64,000 nt of DNA from CALZBJ01 sp945619025 (GCA_945619025.1 CALZBJ010000008.1:7183-71182), one strand, 5' to 3'. Numbered from the stretch's first letter, positions 18,734-28,204 are shown. A program made the numbers and translations. Notes: generated from the sequence alone by a model not told the origin.

Positions 18734-19945
18734 TTAAAATCCTCGGCGAATTCCACGGGGATGACTAATCACCGCTTTTGATTTTTTCACTTCCGTTTCA
18801 GATAAAACCACCAGCTCGCCTGCGTTTAAGCCCTCTTTCACCTCAGTGACAACATTATTGGAAATGCCGGTTTTAATGTATCGCGGTTCGATTTTTTGAT
18901 TCGCTTTATCGGTTAATACCCATACGATTTGATAGCCCGGACGCTTCTCAGGTTTATCAATACTCGTTGGTTTATAGCGCGTTGCCATCGTCGGAATGGT
19001 GAGCACATCATTTGCCTCATCGATCACCAGATAGATCTGGCTCGTCATATCGATATAAAATGTTTGATCGACATTATCAACGTAAAAAAGCCCGTTATAA
19101 TAGATCGCCTCATTCACATCGGTCAGTGTGTTTCCGGTGCTATTTTGGAATTTTTCCGTCGCCGGTTCGATCTGTTTTAAGATCGCTTCATATTTTTCAT
19201 TCGGCTCACCTAAAATGGTGAAATAGGCCCGCATTCCGAGATCCACTTTCGGAATATCTGCCTCGGAAATCTGCGCTTTAATGGTCATTTTAGAAAGGTT
19301 TGCTACTTTAACAATGGTCGGCGCTGTCTGCACCGCATTCACCGTTTGCCCCTCTTTGACCACAATCGCCACAACCGTCCCATCAATGGGCGCGACGATT
19401 TTAGTATAGGTTAAATCAAGCTCTGCGGTATCTAAGGCGATCTGTGCTTGCGCAACTTGCGCCTCGAGCGCTTCAAGTTCTGCCTCGTAAACTTTAAGAT
19501 TCGCTTCCGCCACATCTAAATCTGATTGAGTGGTCGCCCCGCTTTTAATCAAGCGAGTTTGACGCTCATAATTAATCCGCGCGTTAACTAACTGCGCCTC
19601 TTTTGCGACTTTCGAAGCGATTACATTTTTAAGGCGAGCATCACTATCTTTCACCGCATTTTGTTGGGGAAGGTCATCAATTTCTGCAATGAGATCGCCC
19701 TTTTTCACCATTTGCCCAAGCTTAACGTGCATCTTTTTGATCTGGCCTGAAACCTGCGCGCCCACTTCAATCTGCTCAAAGGCTTCCATCTTGCCATCAG
19801 AGAGAATATTCACTTCAATATCCCCTTTTGTCGCCGGCTCACTTAGATAGGTGGTGACCATTTTGTCGCGAAATAGAAAAAACGCACCTAGCGCAATAAG
19901 GGCGATTCCGCCAAGGAGGATCCATCGATTTTTTAGTAATTTCAT
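18734..19945 (-). CDS. macA: MacA-type periplasmic adaptor protein
   Basis: 403 residues. One N-terminal membrane helix (about 8-25) leads to the RND/MacA adaptor domains. The first lipoyl half is GQIKKMHVKLGQMVKKGDLIAEID, followed by a helical hairpin (about 100-180). The second lipoyl half is TKIVAPIDGTVVAIVVKEGQTVNA, followed by beta-barrel and membrane-proximal domains. It bridges MacB to an outer-membrane channel and is translated just before macB. Confidence 0.92.
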   Translation of the reverse strand: MKLLKNRWILLGGIALIALGAFFLFRDKMVTTYLSEPATKGDIEVNILSDGKMEAFEQIEVGAQVSGQIKKMHVKLGQMVKKGDLIAEIDDLPQQNAVKDSDARLKNVIASKVAKEAQLVNARINYERQTRLIKSGATTQSDLDVAEANLKVYEAELEALEAQVAQAQIALDTAELDLTYTKIVAPIDGTVVAIVVKEGQTVNAVQTAPTIVKVANLSKMTIKAQISEADIPKVDLGMRAYFTILGEPNEKYEAILKQIEPATEKFQNSTGNTLTDVNEAIYYNGLFYVDNVDQTFYIDMTSQIYLVIDEANDVLTIPTMATRYKPTSIDKPEKRPGYQIVWVLTDKANQKIEPRYIKTGISNNVVTEVKEGLNAGELVVLSETEVKKSKAVISHPRGIRRGF

Positions 19946-20072
19946 CGTTATGCTACTTCTAAGTTGATAGAATTAAACGTTTCTAGGATTACAGATTTTT
20001 TGTAAATAAACGTATACACTAGAGGCGATTATACCCCATTTTTACGCGCCTGTGACCTAAAAGGAGGTTCTC

Positions 20073-20477
20073 ATGTTTTATGCATTTATTATCGCGGTGG
20101 CAACACTTGTGGTCTTTTTAATTGTCAAACCGCGCAAAGAGCTCGATCACACCAAAGAGAAACTTTCCTATCAAAACAATCTGATGAGCCGGCAATTGCT
20201 TTTGAGTGATATCCGCCATCATACTAAGGTCAATAGCCTTGAAGTAATCGAACTGTGCGACGATATGGTTGCCTCTCTCACCTCGTTACTTGATTTTGAG
20301 GAGAGTGAAAAGAAACGTAATTATATTCTGCTTGAGATCGAAAAACTAAAAGCGAAAAAGCGCCATAAAGAGAGTGAGATGAGTGAATCGCTCAAAAAGA
20401 TCGACCAAGAGATTGCTGAGATTGACCAGGAAGTCAAACGGCTTGCCCCGCTCCAAGGCCGGGATTCGAATTCATAG
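20073..20477 (+). CDS. Uncharacterised membrane-anchored coiled-coil protein
   Basis: 134 residues. A single N-terminal membrane helix (about 2-18, MFYAFIIAVATLVVFLIV) is followed by a charged, helical cytoplasmic region. A strong coiled coil lies at about 80-125 (EIEKLKAKKRHKESEMSESL). The very strong ribosome site AAGGAGG at 20061-20067 supports this start. Divergent from macA and convergent with apt. Function unknown. Confidence 0.72.
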   Translation: MFYAFIIAVATLVVFLIVKPRKELDHTKEKLSYQNNLMSRQLLLSDIRHHTKVNSLEVIELCDDMVASLTSLLDFEESEKKRNYILLEIEKLKAKKRHKESEMSESLKKIDQEIAEIDQEVKRLAPLQGRDSNS

Positions 20478-20504
20478 CTAATAAACAACAAACAATGGGC
20501 CATA

Positions 20505-20543
20505 AAAAAAGCCTGAGTGCGTAATTGATCATCTCAGGCTTTT
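20505..20543. terminator. Bidirectional rho-independent terminator
   Basis: GCCTGAG (20511-20517) and CTCAGGC (20533-20539) form a perfect stem with an A-run before and a T-run after. It serves the coiled-coil gene (+) and apt (-). Confidence 0.88.
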
Positions 20544-20555
20544 CTCGTATTCTTC

Positions 20556-21101
20556 TTAATCGGCGTAAGAGACTAAGCGTTGGGTTGTATATTCGCTTAA
20601 AAACTCAGGATCGTGCAGATACTCTAAATCCGCTAAAAAGCTGATGCCTTCAATGGTAGCGCCCTGCATCTCAATCAATTTAATGATCGCTTCCATGGTG
20701 CCACCGGTAGCTAAAATATCATCGATAATCACCACTTTATCGCCAGGATTTAAATCATCTTTATGCATCTGCTGCTCATCGGTACCGTATTCGAGCGCAT
20801 ACTCAACGGAATGGACTTCTCGCGGAAGTTTGCCCGGTTTACGCACAAGGACAAAGCGTGTTTTAGTATTAAACGCCACCGCCGGCCCAAAGAGAAACCC
20901 GCGTGCTTCCGGCGCTACGATCACATTCGCGCCACAGGATTTCACAAATTCCGACATCGCATTGATCGTATATTGCAGCGCATCCACATTATTAAAAAGC
21001 GGAGTAATATCCTTAAAATCCACCCCATCTTTTGGGTAATCGAGCACGCTTTTGATATGTTTTTTTAAATCCATTTCCTTCTTGATCGCCACCGCGACCA
21101 T
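20556..21101 (-). CDS. apt: Adenine phosphoribosyltransferase
   Basis: 181 residues, normal for Apt, which makes AMP from adenine and PRPP (purine salvage, cytoplasm). The start of the family is recognisable in IKSVLDYPKDGVDFKDITPL. The purine-binding region is VAPEARGFLFGPAVA and the PRPP-binding motif is KVVIIDDILATGGT. The exact start is uncertain: the ATG at 21101 has GAAGG with no spacer, a GTG at 21092 has the same GAAGG at better spacing, and ATG 21074 is also possible. Confidence 0.94.
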   Translation of the reverse strand: MVAVAIKKEMDLKKHIKSVLDYPKDGVDFKDITPLFNNVDALQYTINAMSEFVKSCGANVIVAPEARGFLFGPAVAFNTKTRFVLVRKPGKLPREVHSVEYALEYGTDEQQMHKDDLNPGDKVVIIDDILATGGTMEAIIKLIEMQGATIEGISFLADLEYLHDPEFLSEYTTQRLVSYAD

Positions 21102-21259
21102 CCTTCAAAATGAGTCAAGCAAAAGAATAATTATACTAAACATTCCCCCATTTGAGTATGCACGCCGAACAATCTTTACCCATTCTTGACCGATCTTAAC
21201 CCTTTAGCGCACCCCGCTTGATCTTAGGCGCGATTTTCCCCAATCCCTCGCGCCGCCCC

Positions 21260-21289
21260 TTGTGCTTTTGCGATAAAAAGACGTACAAT
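21260..21289 (+). promoter_or_regulatory. Sigma-70-like promoter
   Basis: TTGTGC (21260-21265), an 18-base spacer and TACAAT (21284-21289), about 77 bases upstream of the ATG at 21367. Four of six and five of six consensus matches. Confidence 0.45.
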
Positions 21290-21366
21290 CGAACCTATTC
21301 GTTTTATTTTGTACCCTATCCATGTCGGGCGATTCGATCGGTTTTGCCCTAAAGAGAGAGCTATTC

Positions 21367-22275
21367 ATGACAACCACCAATCTACTTCCGTTAGAGTTTT
21401 GCCTTGTAATTCAATATAAGGAATCGAGCCAAACTGATGCCCCGCGTTATTTAGATAAGGATCAGACCAATGCGCTCCTTCAAGAGATCGGACAAAATAT
21501 CGCAACGCAATTTCCTAAAATGCAGGAAACCGGCCTTATCGGCATCGGATCGATCTATCATTTAAACCAGATCATTCGCCCCAATTTCCCCATCTATACG
21601 CAACTCTTTGAGCTTGCTAAAGTGCGTTTCCGCGCGAAAAACTTTAAACCGCTAATCGTTGGGATCGGCACAGAAGCTGAGAAATTTGATATCGATATCT
21701 TCAATAAAGAGACGAGCGAATTTAAAGAAGTGCTCCAAGTACTTCCCTTTTTAACGGTGATGCCCGATAACGATGAAGCGCGCGCTTTTTTCGATGAACT
21801 CAATGAATCACTCACTACCAACACCCCACTCTCAACCGCGATGACCGAGCGCCTAGAAAGCCTCTTTGGTCTTGAGATCGACAATATCAGTATCGCAACG
21901 CTCGCCGACATTAACGGGCTTTTTGCGGCGCAACTGATCCAGATCGGACTTGAAGAGTTGTGGCATATTATTAAAGCAGTGATCTTTAATTTAAGTGAAG
22001 AATTGCAAACCCTCGGCAGCGGCCATGTGCTCTATTGGAAACTCGATGAGGTGGTGATTTTAACCGCGCACGAGAAGATCTTTGATGAGGCAATGCGTGA
22101 CTATCAACAAAACTTTGAGACCTATCGCACCACAACGCTCCGCCTAGAGCATCTCTTTAAATCGCACCGCATTCCCTTTACCCGTCAAGAAGTGATGGAT
22201 GTGGAGTTCTTTAAAGCGCCCGCAACGGTTGAGCGCGTTCGTGAACAAATTGGATCGCACATTAAAGCGCTCTAA
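21367..22275 (+). CDS. Uncharacterised 302-residue cytoplasmic protein
   Basis: I do not recognise the family. Soluble, acidic, mixed alpha/beta with no signal peptide. The N-terminus has LEFCLVIQY and the middle has FKPLIVGIGTEAEKFDIDIF and LQVLPFLTVMPDNDEARAFF. The frame is open from 21322, but ATG 21367 (MTTTNLLPLEF) follows a GAGAGAG purine stretch and is preferred. It is a single-gene unit between its own promoter and a bidirectional terminator shared with narL. Confidence 0.7.
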   Translation: MTTTNLLPLEFCLVIQYKESSQTDAPRYLDKDQTNALLQEIGQNIATQFPKMQETGLIGIGSIYHLNQIIRPNFPIYTQLFELAKVRFRAKNFKPLIVGIGTEAEKFDIDIFNKETSEFKEVLQVLPFLTVMPDNDEARAFFDELNESLTTNTPLSTAMTERLESLFGLEIDNISIATLADINGLFAAQLIQIGLEELWHIIKAVIFNLSEELQTLGSGHVLYWKLDEVVILTAHEKIFDEAMRDYQQNFETYRTTTLRLEHLFKSHRIPFTRQEVMDVEFFKAPATVERVREQIGSHIKAL

Positions 22276-22320
22276 ACCATACTTAGAGTAATCTGAATTA
22301 ATGCTAGATTTAGCAGACAC

Positions 22321-22367
22321 AAAAAAGCCCTTTCAGAAGATTTTACAAAACTGGAAGGGCTTTTTTT
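22321..22367. terminator. Bidirectional rho-independent terminator
   Basis: AAAAAAGCCCTTTCAG pairs with CTGGAAGGGCTTTTTTT across a 15-base loop (one G-U pair). A-run and T-run flank the stem, so it can terminate both the 302-residue gene (+) and narXL (-). Confidence 0.92.
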
Positions 22368-22404
22368 ATGAATCGATTCTAATTTTTTCTAAATCTGCGA
22401 TGAA

Positions 22405-23100
22405 TCAATCCGCTTGAATATTGAGCCTTACCGCAATCACTGCCGCTTGGACACGGCTATTAACGCCAAGTTTCTTTAAGATATTTTGCACATGAACTTT
22501 AACGGTATTTTCGGCCACATCTAAAATCCGCGCGATCTGCTTATTGCTCTCACCGGTGGCGATATAGCCCAAAATTTGGCGCTCGCGACTGGTTAATTCA
22601 GCCACTTTCGCCTCGTCCTCATCATCCGTTTCCGCTTCATCCACGCTCTCGCTTGGCTTTGCGGTTTTTGAAATCAGCTGATTGACGAGCTTTTGCGTCA
22701 TCTCTGGTGAAAAGACCGTATCGCCGCTTAAGGCTTTATTGATCGATTCAAGGAGAAAATCAGAGTCCACATTTTTAAGCAAAAATCCGCGCGCCCCAAG
22801 TTGCATGCATTCGGTCAGATCGCTCGCATCTTCGGAGACGGTGAGCATCAAGACCACCTGTTCAGGATTGATATTCATCACCTGCGCAAGCGTCTCTTTT
22901 CCGTTCATAATCGGCATATTTAGATCGAGCAGAACGATGTCCGGATTGTGTTTGGCCATCTGCTTGATCCCTTCGAGGCCATCGGCGGCTTCGGCAACAA
23001 TTTCATACTCAGATTCACGCTGAATGAGCGACTTTAATCCGCTTCTAAAAAGGGTGTGATCATCGATAATTAAAATCTTAATCTTCTGATTATTACTCAT
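22405..23100 (-). CDS. narL: Nitrate/nitrite response regulator NarL
   Basis: 231 residues. The receiver domain (about 7-125) has the acidic pocket DDH (13-15), phospho-acceptor D59 in IVLLDLNMP and K109 in LLKNVDSD. An acidic linker (EAETDDEDEAK) leads to a LuxR-type HTH (LTSRERQILGYIATGESNKQIARIL). When phosphorylated by NarX it should control the nar genes alongside. Its start overlaps the 3' end of narX by eight bases. Confidence 0.93.
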   Translation of the reverse strand: MSNNQKIKILIIDDHTLFRSGLKSLIQRESEYEIVAEAADGLEGIKQMAKHNPDIVLLDLNMPIMNGKETLAQVMNINPEQVVLMLTVSEDASDLTECMQLGARGFLLKNVDSDFLLESINKALSGDTVFSPEMTQKLVNQLISKTAKPSESVDEAETDDEDEAKVAELTSRERQILGYIATGESNKQIARILDVAENTVKVHVQNILKKLGVNSRVQAAVIAVRLNIQAD

Positions 23101-24994
23101 GCTCTGCCTTTGCCTCTTTTCTTGGAATAATTAAACGAAGTTCGGTGCCCTCACCGGGTTCAGAAAGAACGGCCAACTGCCCGCCAATCTTCTGCGCCCG
23201 CTCTTCCATAATCAAGATTCCAACGTGTTCCAAGGATTTCTCCGTTAAAATCTCTTCTGCAAACCCTTGCCCATTATCGGTCACACGGATGATGTAATTT
23301 TTCTCATCAGTGTAGATCTGGAGCGAGACTTTCGTCGCGTTGGCGTGCTTGCGAATATTGGAAAGCGCCTCTTGAATAATAAAGACCACCTCCAATTTTT
23401 CCTTATCGGAAAGGTGAATATTGGACGCATCCACCATCGCATTGACTTCAATCTCGGTCTGCGCTTTAAAACGCTTAATCAGCTCTTCTAAATGGTGCGA
23501 AAAAGATTCAAGACGAAGCGGCGTTCTAAAGTTTAACAGTAGTTGTCGCACATTTTCGTAGCTCTCTTTCACTCCATCTTTAATAAAGGCAAGATTTTCT
23601 CGCGCTTCCTCTTTATGGCCATTTTTAAGCGCTTTTTCAAGCATTTGCACCTGCCAATTGAGGAAGTTTAAAATCTGCGCAATGGAATCATGCAAGTCTT
23701 GCGCGAAGATATTACGCTCTTCTAATACCGCCATTTTACGCGATCTTTCCATCAAGCGCACGCCGCCAATCGCAACGCCTAACTGATTGCTTAGTGAATT
23801 GAGTAGATTTTTCTTCGCCTCAGGGAACACTTTTCCATCGTGGCTAAAGAGCGTCACAATCCCAATCTTCTCCTGATCGTAAAAAATCGGGAAGATATTG
23901 AGTGCTTTAAACGCGCCTTCTTGGCATGGCGGGGTCTTTTCAAGCAAGTTTTGAATCGCCGCCTCTTCTGAAATCGATTCCGTCTGCGCAAATTTACCGC
24001 AATAGCAGTGGTCAAAATGTTGGCAGCGCACCGAGTTTTGCAGATCTTCCGAGAGATTGACCTCTGCAACAAGCGTCATCTTTTGATCATTATAATCATG
24101 CAGACGAATCGCGCCGGCATCGGCATGAACAATCGGCATAATGCTCGCTAAAAAGCCTTCACAAATGATCTTAATATCGTGCTGATTGTGCAAATATGAG
24201 GTGATCGTGTAGAGCGATTCAAGCTCAGAATTGCGCTGTTTGAGATCTTGGGTCTGCTCCTCAATCGTCTCTTCCATCCCGCGGTAGAGCGCTTCTAAGC
24301 GAGTAGCCATTTTATTATATCCAATGCTTAACAGCCCAAATTCATCCTCGCGATTATTTAGAGTTTCACGATAGGAGAAATCCCCTTTTTCCGCCAATGA
24401 GAGCGCATAATTGAGGCGCTGAAGCGGGCGAATAATCAGATGAAACAGAATATAGAGCATCGTCAGCGAGCCGGCAACCACTAACACAATTAAAAGATCT
24501 TGGTAAAAGTGAAGCCGTTTTAAGGTTGATGCATTGCTCGTTTCCACCATTTTCACAAGCGCATCAATCTCACTGATAAAGGCATTGGCCTCAGTGTAAG
24601 TGAAGGGTTTGCCATCCTCTATAATAAGCTCTGGTAGGATTTGATCTTTCCACATCCGCAATACCGATTCTGCCTGCCAATAGATGGAATCTTCTTGGGG
24701 CAGCATCAGCGGCCGTTTCGGGTCGCCTTCGACAATCCCGGTTAATACATTGGTAAAATCCTCGACCGCATCGAGTACAGGTACTTTATCGTCCGATTGA
24801 TCTAAAATGACGAGCCGATAGACTCGCATTCGCAAGCTACCGGCATCGTTGATCGCGCCTCCCGCCCCCTCAAGCTGCCAAAGCAGAGAGAGGGTGAAGA
24901 AGATCGCCAATAAAGCACCGAGCCACCAGATTGTGGTGAGGATAAAAAGTTTGGTTGAAACCTTTTTCCGGAGGGGTAGCTCAGTAAACGCCAT
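23093..24994 (-). CDS. narX: Nitrate/nitrite sensor histidine kinase NarX
   Basis: 633 residues. Two membrane helices (about 17-38 and 165-187) flank a periplasmic sensor whose P-box INDAGSLRMRVYRL (about 46-59) is the nitrate-binding signature. HAMP follows, then a cysteine-bearing GAF-like domain (CQHFDHCYCGKF), then HisKA_3 with H435 in LHDSIAQILN and an HATPase_c domain (VTDNGQGFAEEI, VGILIMEERAQKIGG). It lies 12 bases after a narK gene and overlaps narL, so transport and sensing are probably co-transcribed. Confidence 0.93.
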   Translation of the reverse strand: MAFTELPLRKKVSTKLFILTTIWWLGALLAIFFTLSLLWQLEGAGGAINDAGSLRMRVYRLVILDQSDDKVPVLDAVEDFTNVLTGIVEGDPKRPLMLPQEDSIYWQAESVLRMWKDQILPELIIEDGKPFTYTEANAFISEIDALVKMVETSNASTLKRLHFYQDLLIVLVVAGSLTMLYILFHLIIRPLQRLNYALSLAEKGDFSYRETLNNREDEFGLLSIGYNKMATRLEALYRGMEETIEEQTQDLKQRNSELESLYTITSYLHNQHDIKIICEGFLASIMPIVHADAGAIRLHDYNDQKMTLVAEVNLSEDLQNSVRCQHFDHCYCGKFAQTESISEEAAIQNLLEKTPPCQEGAFKALNIFPIFYDQEKIGIVTLFSHDGKVFPEAKKNLLNSLSNQLGVAIGGVRLMERSRKMAVLEERNIFAQDLHDSIAQILNFLNWQVQMLEKALKNGHKEEARENLAFIKDGVKESYENVRQLLLNFRTPLRLESFSHHLEELIKRFKAQTEIEVNAMVDASNIHLSDKEKLEVVFIIQEALSNIRKHANATKVSLQIYTDEKNYIIRVTDNGQGFAEEILTEKSLEHVGILIMEERAQKIGGQLAVLSEPGEGTELRLIIPRKEAKAEHE

Positions 24995-25006
24995 ATTATT
25001 TATCCT

Positions 25007-26386
25007 TTAACATTTGTAACGCGCATTTTTACGTGCATAGTACCAATAATTTAATACGATACAGCTGATGTAGAAAATTATAAAGCCAATTAATGCAGTA
25101 CTAATACTTCCGGTTAATTCTAGTGCAATTCCGTAGCTTTTCGGGATAAAGAATCCGCCATACGCTGCAATCGCCGCACTAAATCCAACCACTGTTGCAC
25201 CCTCTTTGGCCGCGGTTTTTTCCGCTTCTGCTTGTGTTACTAATCCCGCTTCCGCGCGATAGCCATGAACTTTTGAGAAGATAATTGGAATTTGCATAAA
25301 GGTTGAACCGTTACCAATTCCAGTCAGCGCAAAGAGTGCCATAAAGGAAGCGAAGAAGCCGACAAAGTTACCGGCAGCACCTGCCGTTGGGAGTGATGCA
25401 ATGACGCCGCATACCGCAAAGACCATTAAAATAAAGACCCAATGCGTGACTCGCGCGCCGCCCAGTTTATCGGAGATCCAGCCGCCCATCGGACGGGTAA
25501 TCGCCCCAATTAGTGGTCCTAAAAAGGCTAAATGAAGCGCATTTTGATCGGCAAATTGGTTTTTAAGTAAGAAAGGAAAGGCTGCTGAAAATCCGATAAA
25601 AGAGCCAAAAGTACCAAGATAGAGCCAGCACATAAACCAGTTATGTTTGCTTTTCAAAATCGAGAGCTGATCTTTTACGCTCGCTTTCATGAGACTTAGA
25701 TCGTTCATACCAAACCAAGCTAAAATGCCCGATACCACAATAAAAGGAGCCCAAATAAAGCCGGCATTTTGTAACCAAATGGTGTGCGTTTCGCCGTTTG
25801 TGACAATTTCTTGCCCGCTTCCGCCAAGTGCGCCAAAGATACTAAAGCCAACTGCAATGGGGATTAAGAACTGCATAATTGAGATTCCTAAATTCCCAAG
25901 CCCTGCGTTCAGACCGAGCGCAGTCCCCTTTTTCGCTTTGGGGAAAAAGTAGCTGATATTACCCATGCTTGAGCTAAAGTTACCGCTACCAAAACCGCAG
26001 AAAAGTGCGAGAATTAAGAGCGTGCTGTAGCTTGTTTCGGGGTTTTGCACCGCCATTCCTAAACCCACGGCAGGAATTAAGAGCAGCATCGTCGAAAACG
26101 CCGTCCAGCGCCGTCCACCAAAGATTGGTACCACAAATGAGTAGAGAATCCGAAGCGTTGCCCCAGAGAGTGCCGGCGCCCCGATGAGCCACGCCTGCTG
26201 ATTGGCTGTGAGGTCAAAGCCGATCTGCGGGAGATAGACCACGGTCACACTCCAAAGTTGCCACACAATAAACGCGAGTGCGAGTGCAAAGATTGAAATC
26301 CAGAGATTGCGACGGGCCACTTTTTTACCGGTGGTTTCCCAAAATTCGGGGTCTTCCACGCGCCAATCAGTTAATAGATATTTCAT
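25007..26386 (-). CDS. narK: Nitrate/nitrite transporter, NarK/NarU type
   Basis: 459 residues, 12 membrane helices, major facilitator superfamily, nitrate/nitrite porter group. The lead-in LTDWRVEDPEFWETTGKKVA and RRNLWIS followed by FGGRRWTAFSTMLL matches the NarK/NarU pattern closely, and the two nitrate signatures (GFGSGNFSSSMGNISYFFP and a GIGNGSTFMQIP-type repeat) are present. The frame allows a start at 26401, but the ATG at 26386 has GAGGA seven to eleven bases upstream. Second of two adjacent transporters. Confidence 0.92.
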   Translation of the reverse strand: MKYLLTDWRVEDPEFWETTGKKVARRNLWISIFALALAFIVWQLWSVTVVYLPQIGFDLTANQQAWLIGAPALSGATLRILYSFVVPIFGGRRWTAFSTMLLLIPAVGLGMAVQNPETSYSTLLILALFCGFGSGNFSSSMGNISYFFPKAKKGTALGLNAGLGNLGISIMQFLIPIAVGFSIFGALGGSGQEIVTNGETHTIWLQNAGFIWAPFIVVSGILAWFGMNDLSLMKASVKDQLSILKSKHNWFMCWLYLGTFGSFIGFSAAFPFLLKNQFADQNALHLAFLGPLIGAITRPMGGWISDKLGGARVTHWVFILMVFAVCGVIASLPTAGAAGNFVGFFASFMALFALTGIGNGSTFMQIPIIFSKVHGYRAEAGLVTQAEAEKTAAKEGATVVGFSAAIAAYGGFFIPKSYGIALELTGSISTALIGFIIFYISCIVLNYWYYARKNARYKC

Positions 26387-26448
26387 GGTAAATGTCCTCA
26401 TAATTGAGTCTAAAAATTAGGGCTTGAAACGTTGTATTGAAAGAGCCT

Positions 26449-26497
26449 GAGGAATGAACCGTTTGAGCGCCCTGTCTCAAAATCGGCATCATTCCTC
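26449..26497. promoter_or_regulatory. Hairpin between the two nitrate transporter genes
   Basis: GAGGAATGA (26449-26457) and TCATTCCTC (26489-26497) are a perfect nine-base inverted repeat. The inner loop contains a second short repeat (TTGAG/CTCAA). There is no T-run, so an RNA processing or stability element between the two transporter cistrons is more likely than a terminator. Confidence 0.45.
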
Positions 26498-26532
26498 GTC
26501 GAGTGTTTAATTATTCTTTTAACCGTGCTGGG

Positions 26533-27774
26533 CTACTCTTCATTGAGTGTTTTGCGTGACCAAGCAAGATAAATGAGCGCCACACAGGTTGTGCCAAAAA
26601 GAAGCATAAAGCACGATGAACGAATGCCTGTTAAATCTAACGCAAAGCCAAATAAGATGGGGAGTAAGAAGCCGCCTAAACCGCCTGCTAAGCCCACAAT
26701 GCCCGATACCGCGCCGATATTTTCATCGTAATTGTCCGAGATGAATTTAAAAACGGACGCTTTCCCCACCGCCATCGCAACGCCGACCACAAATAGGATT
26801 GCGGTAAAGACGTAGATGTTGAGCGATATATGGAAGCCCATATCCCCGCGAGTGGTTTCCACAATAAAGTCAGTTTTTGGGTAAGAGAGAATAAAGAAGC
26901 TGATAAAGCAGATCCAAAGCACCGCTGCGGTTACGCGATAGGCACCAAATTTATCGGAAAGCCATCCACCAAAGGCGCGAAGCACCCCGCCCGGCATTGA
27001 AAAGCATGCCGCTAAGAAACCTGCGGTGGTTAAAGGAAGTGCAAATTCCGCGCGATAATAGCTTGTTAACCAGAGCGCAAGCCCGACATATCCGCCAAAT
27101 ACTACACTATAGAGCTGGCTATAGCAGAGCACTTTGGGGTCTTTTAAGAGTTTAAATTGATCTTTAAGCGATGAATTTGCGTGCGAAATATGTTTTTCAT
27201 CGTGAAAGCTAAAGAGGAAGAAAAAGACAAAAGTAAAGGCGATCATACCGGCATAGACTTTCGGGACTAAATGCCAGGTGCCCAGCGCAACTAACGTCGG
27301 TGCAATGAGTGTATTGATCGATGACCCCATGTTTCCAGCGCCAAAGATTCCCATCGCTAAGCCTTTACGGTGTGGCGGGAACCATTTTGCCACATACGGC
27401 GTTCCAACGGAGAATGATCCGCCGGCAAGCCCCATTACTAAGCCGATCCCAAGAAGTGCGTAGAAGTTACTCACCGATTGAATCATATAGATCGGCACAA
27501 TTGAGAGCGCTAAGAGCCAAAGAAAGACTTTACGCCCGCCGAAACGGTCGGTCATCATGCCAAGGGGAATACGAACAAGCGATCCCGATAACACCGGCAT
27601 CGCGGTTAAAAGTCCAAATTGAAATTCATTGAGGCCAAGCTCTTCACTAATGGGAATCGCAATGACCGAAAACATGGTCCACACCATGAAGCACATGGTA
27701 AATGCAAAGGTACTGCTCGTAAGGACAGAATACCTTTTAAAGTTGTCTGAGAGTTGATTACGATTCAATAACAT
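26533..27774 (-). CDS. Nitrate/nitrite transporter, NarK1/NasA type
   Basis: 413 residues, 12 membrane helices. It has NNP-family motifs LTAMPVLSGSLVRIPLGMMTDRFGGRK and GLAGGSFSVGTPYVAKWFP. It resembles the shorter NarK1-like nitrate/proton importers that often pair with a NarK2-type nitrate/nitrite antiporter, here the next gene. Ribosome site AAGGAA. The 538-base leader upstream carries the regulatory block shared with narG. Confidence 0.9.
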   Translation of the reverse strand: MLLNRNQLSDNFKRYSVLTSSTFAFTMCFMVWTMFSVIAIPISEELGLNEFQFGLLTAMPVLSGSLVRIPLGMMTDRFGGRKVFLWLLALSIVPIYMIQSVSNFYALLGIGLVMGLAGGSFSVGTPYVAKWFPPHRKGLAMGIFGAGNMGSSINTLIAPTLVALGTWHLVPKVYAGMIAFTFVFFFLFSFHDEKHISHANSSLKDQFKLLKDPKVLCYSQLYSVVFGGYVGLALWLTSYYRAEFALPLTTAGFLAACFSMPGGVLRAFGGWLSDKFGAYRVTAAVLWICFISFFILSYPKTDFIVETTRGDMGFHISLNIYVFTAILFVVGVAMAVGKASVFKFISDNYDENIGAVSGIVGLAGGLGGFLLPILFGFALDLTGIRSSCFMLLFGTTCVALIYLAWSRKTLNEE

Positions 27775-27833
27775 AATTGGGTTCCTTTTCTTGTCTATCA
27801 GAACGTATCCTCAATTGTTAATGAGGGGTGCGA

Positions 27834-27861
27834 CACCTTAAGCCGATGAGAACCTAAGGTG
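27834..27861. promoter_or_regulatory. Inverted repeat in the nitrate-transporter leader
   Basis: CACCTTA (27834-27840) and TAAGGTG (27855-27861), a perfect seven-base inverted repeat about 60-90 bases upstream of the NarK1-type start. It could form a leader RNA hairpin. Confidence 0.35.
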
Positions 27862-27943
27862 CCGCATAAGGCCCGGTGCGTAACAGGCCTATTCGAGGGT
27901 TATGGTTTGTGTTTATCGAGCGAGCAATCCTTTTTCGCTTGAT

Positions 27944-28045
27944 GGGGTTACTGTAACAACCCCTGTTAATCTAAGATATTGACCTCATTAGCTAATGGGC
28001 GAATCTTTATGATTAGTCCTACTAATTACTTCGGATTAGCTCTTC
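27944..28045 (-). promoter_or_regulatory. Nitrate-transporter control region, copy 1 of the shared nar block
   Basis: A perfect inverted repeat GGGGTT/AACCCC lies at 27944-27963. From about 27967 to 28045 runs a block nearly identical to 35025-35103 upstream of narG, in the same orientation relative to the gene. It contains a conserved ATATTGACCTCATTAGCTAA stretch and several ATTAG/CTAAT elements, including ATTAGT-CCT-ACTAAT. These are reminiscent of NarL heptamer arrays, but I cannot match the consensus exactly. Most likely the nitrate/anaerobic promoter of the transporter-narXL operon. Confidence 0.6.
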
Positions 28046-28169
28046 TGCAGAGTCTAATCAGCCGAGATGACGATTCCATAACAGCGCCTTAGATAAAACA
28101 GGCTGATCGGTGATCGAGCCACATTAACCATACGCGCCACTCATTCCTCCACTCATTCATCTAAGCAAT

Positions 28170-28204
28170 AAAAAAGGACTAACCTCGGTGAGATTAATCC
28201 TTTT
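28170..28204 (-). terminator. Terminator facing the narXL-transporter operon region, probably ending narGHJI
   Basis: On the minus strand GGATTAATC... pairs with ...GGTTAGTCC around CTCACCGA (one mismatch) and is followed by six T. It lies about 110 bases after the narI stop, a good position for the end of narGHJI. Confidence 0.6.

Noticed and set aside
27967..28045. Perfect FNR box in the shared nar block
   Set aside because: Only one half-site (GTCAA) fits; the other half does not, so no FNR site is claimed.
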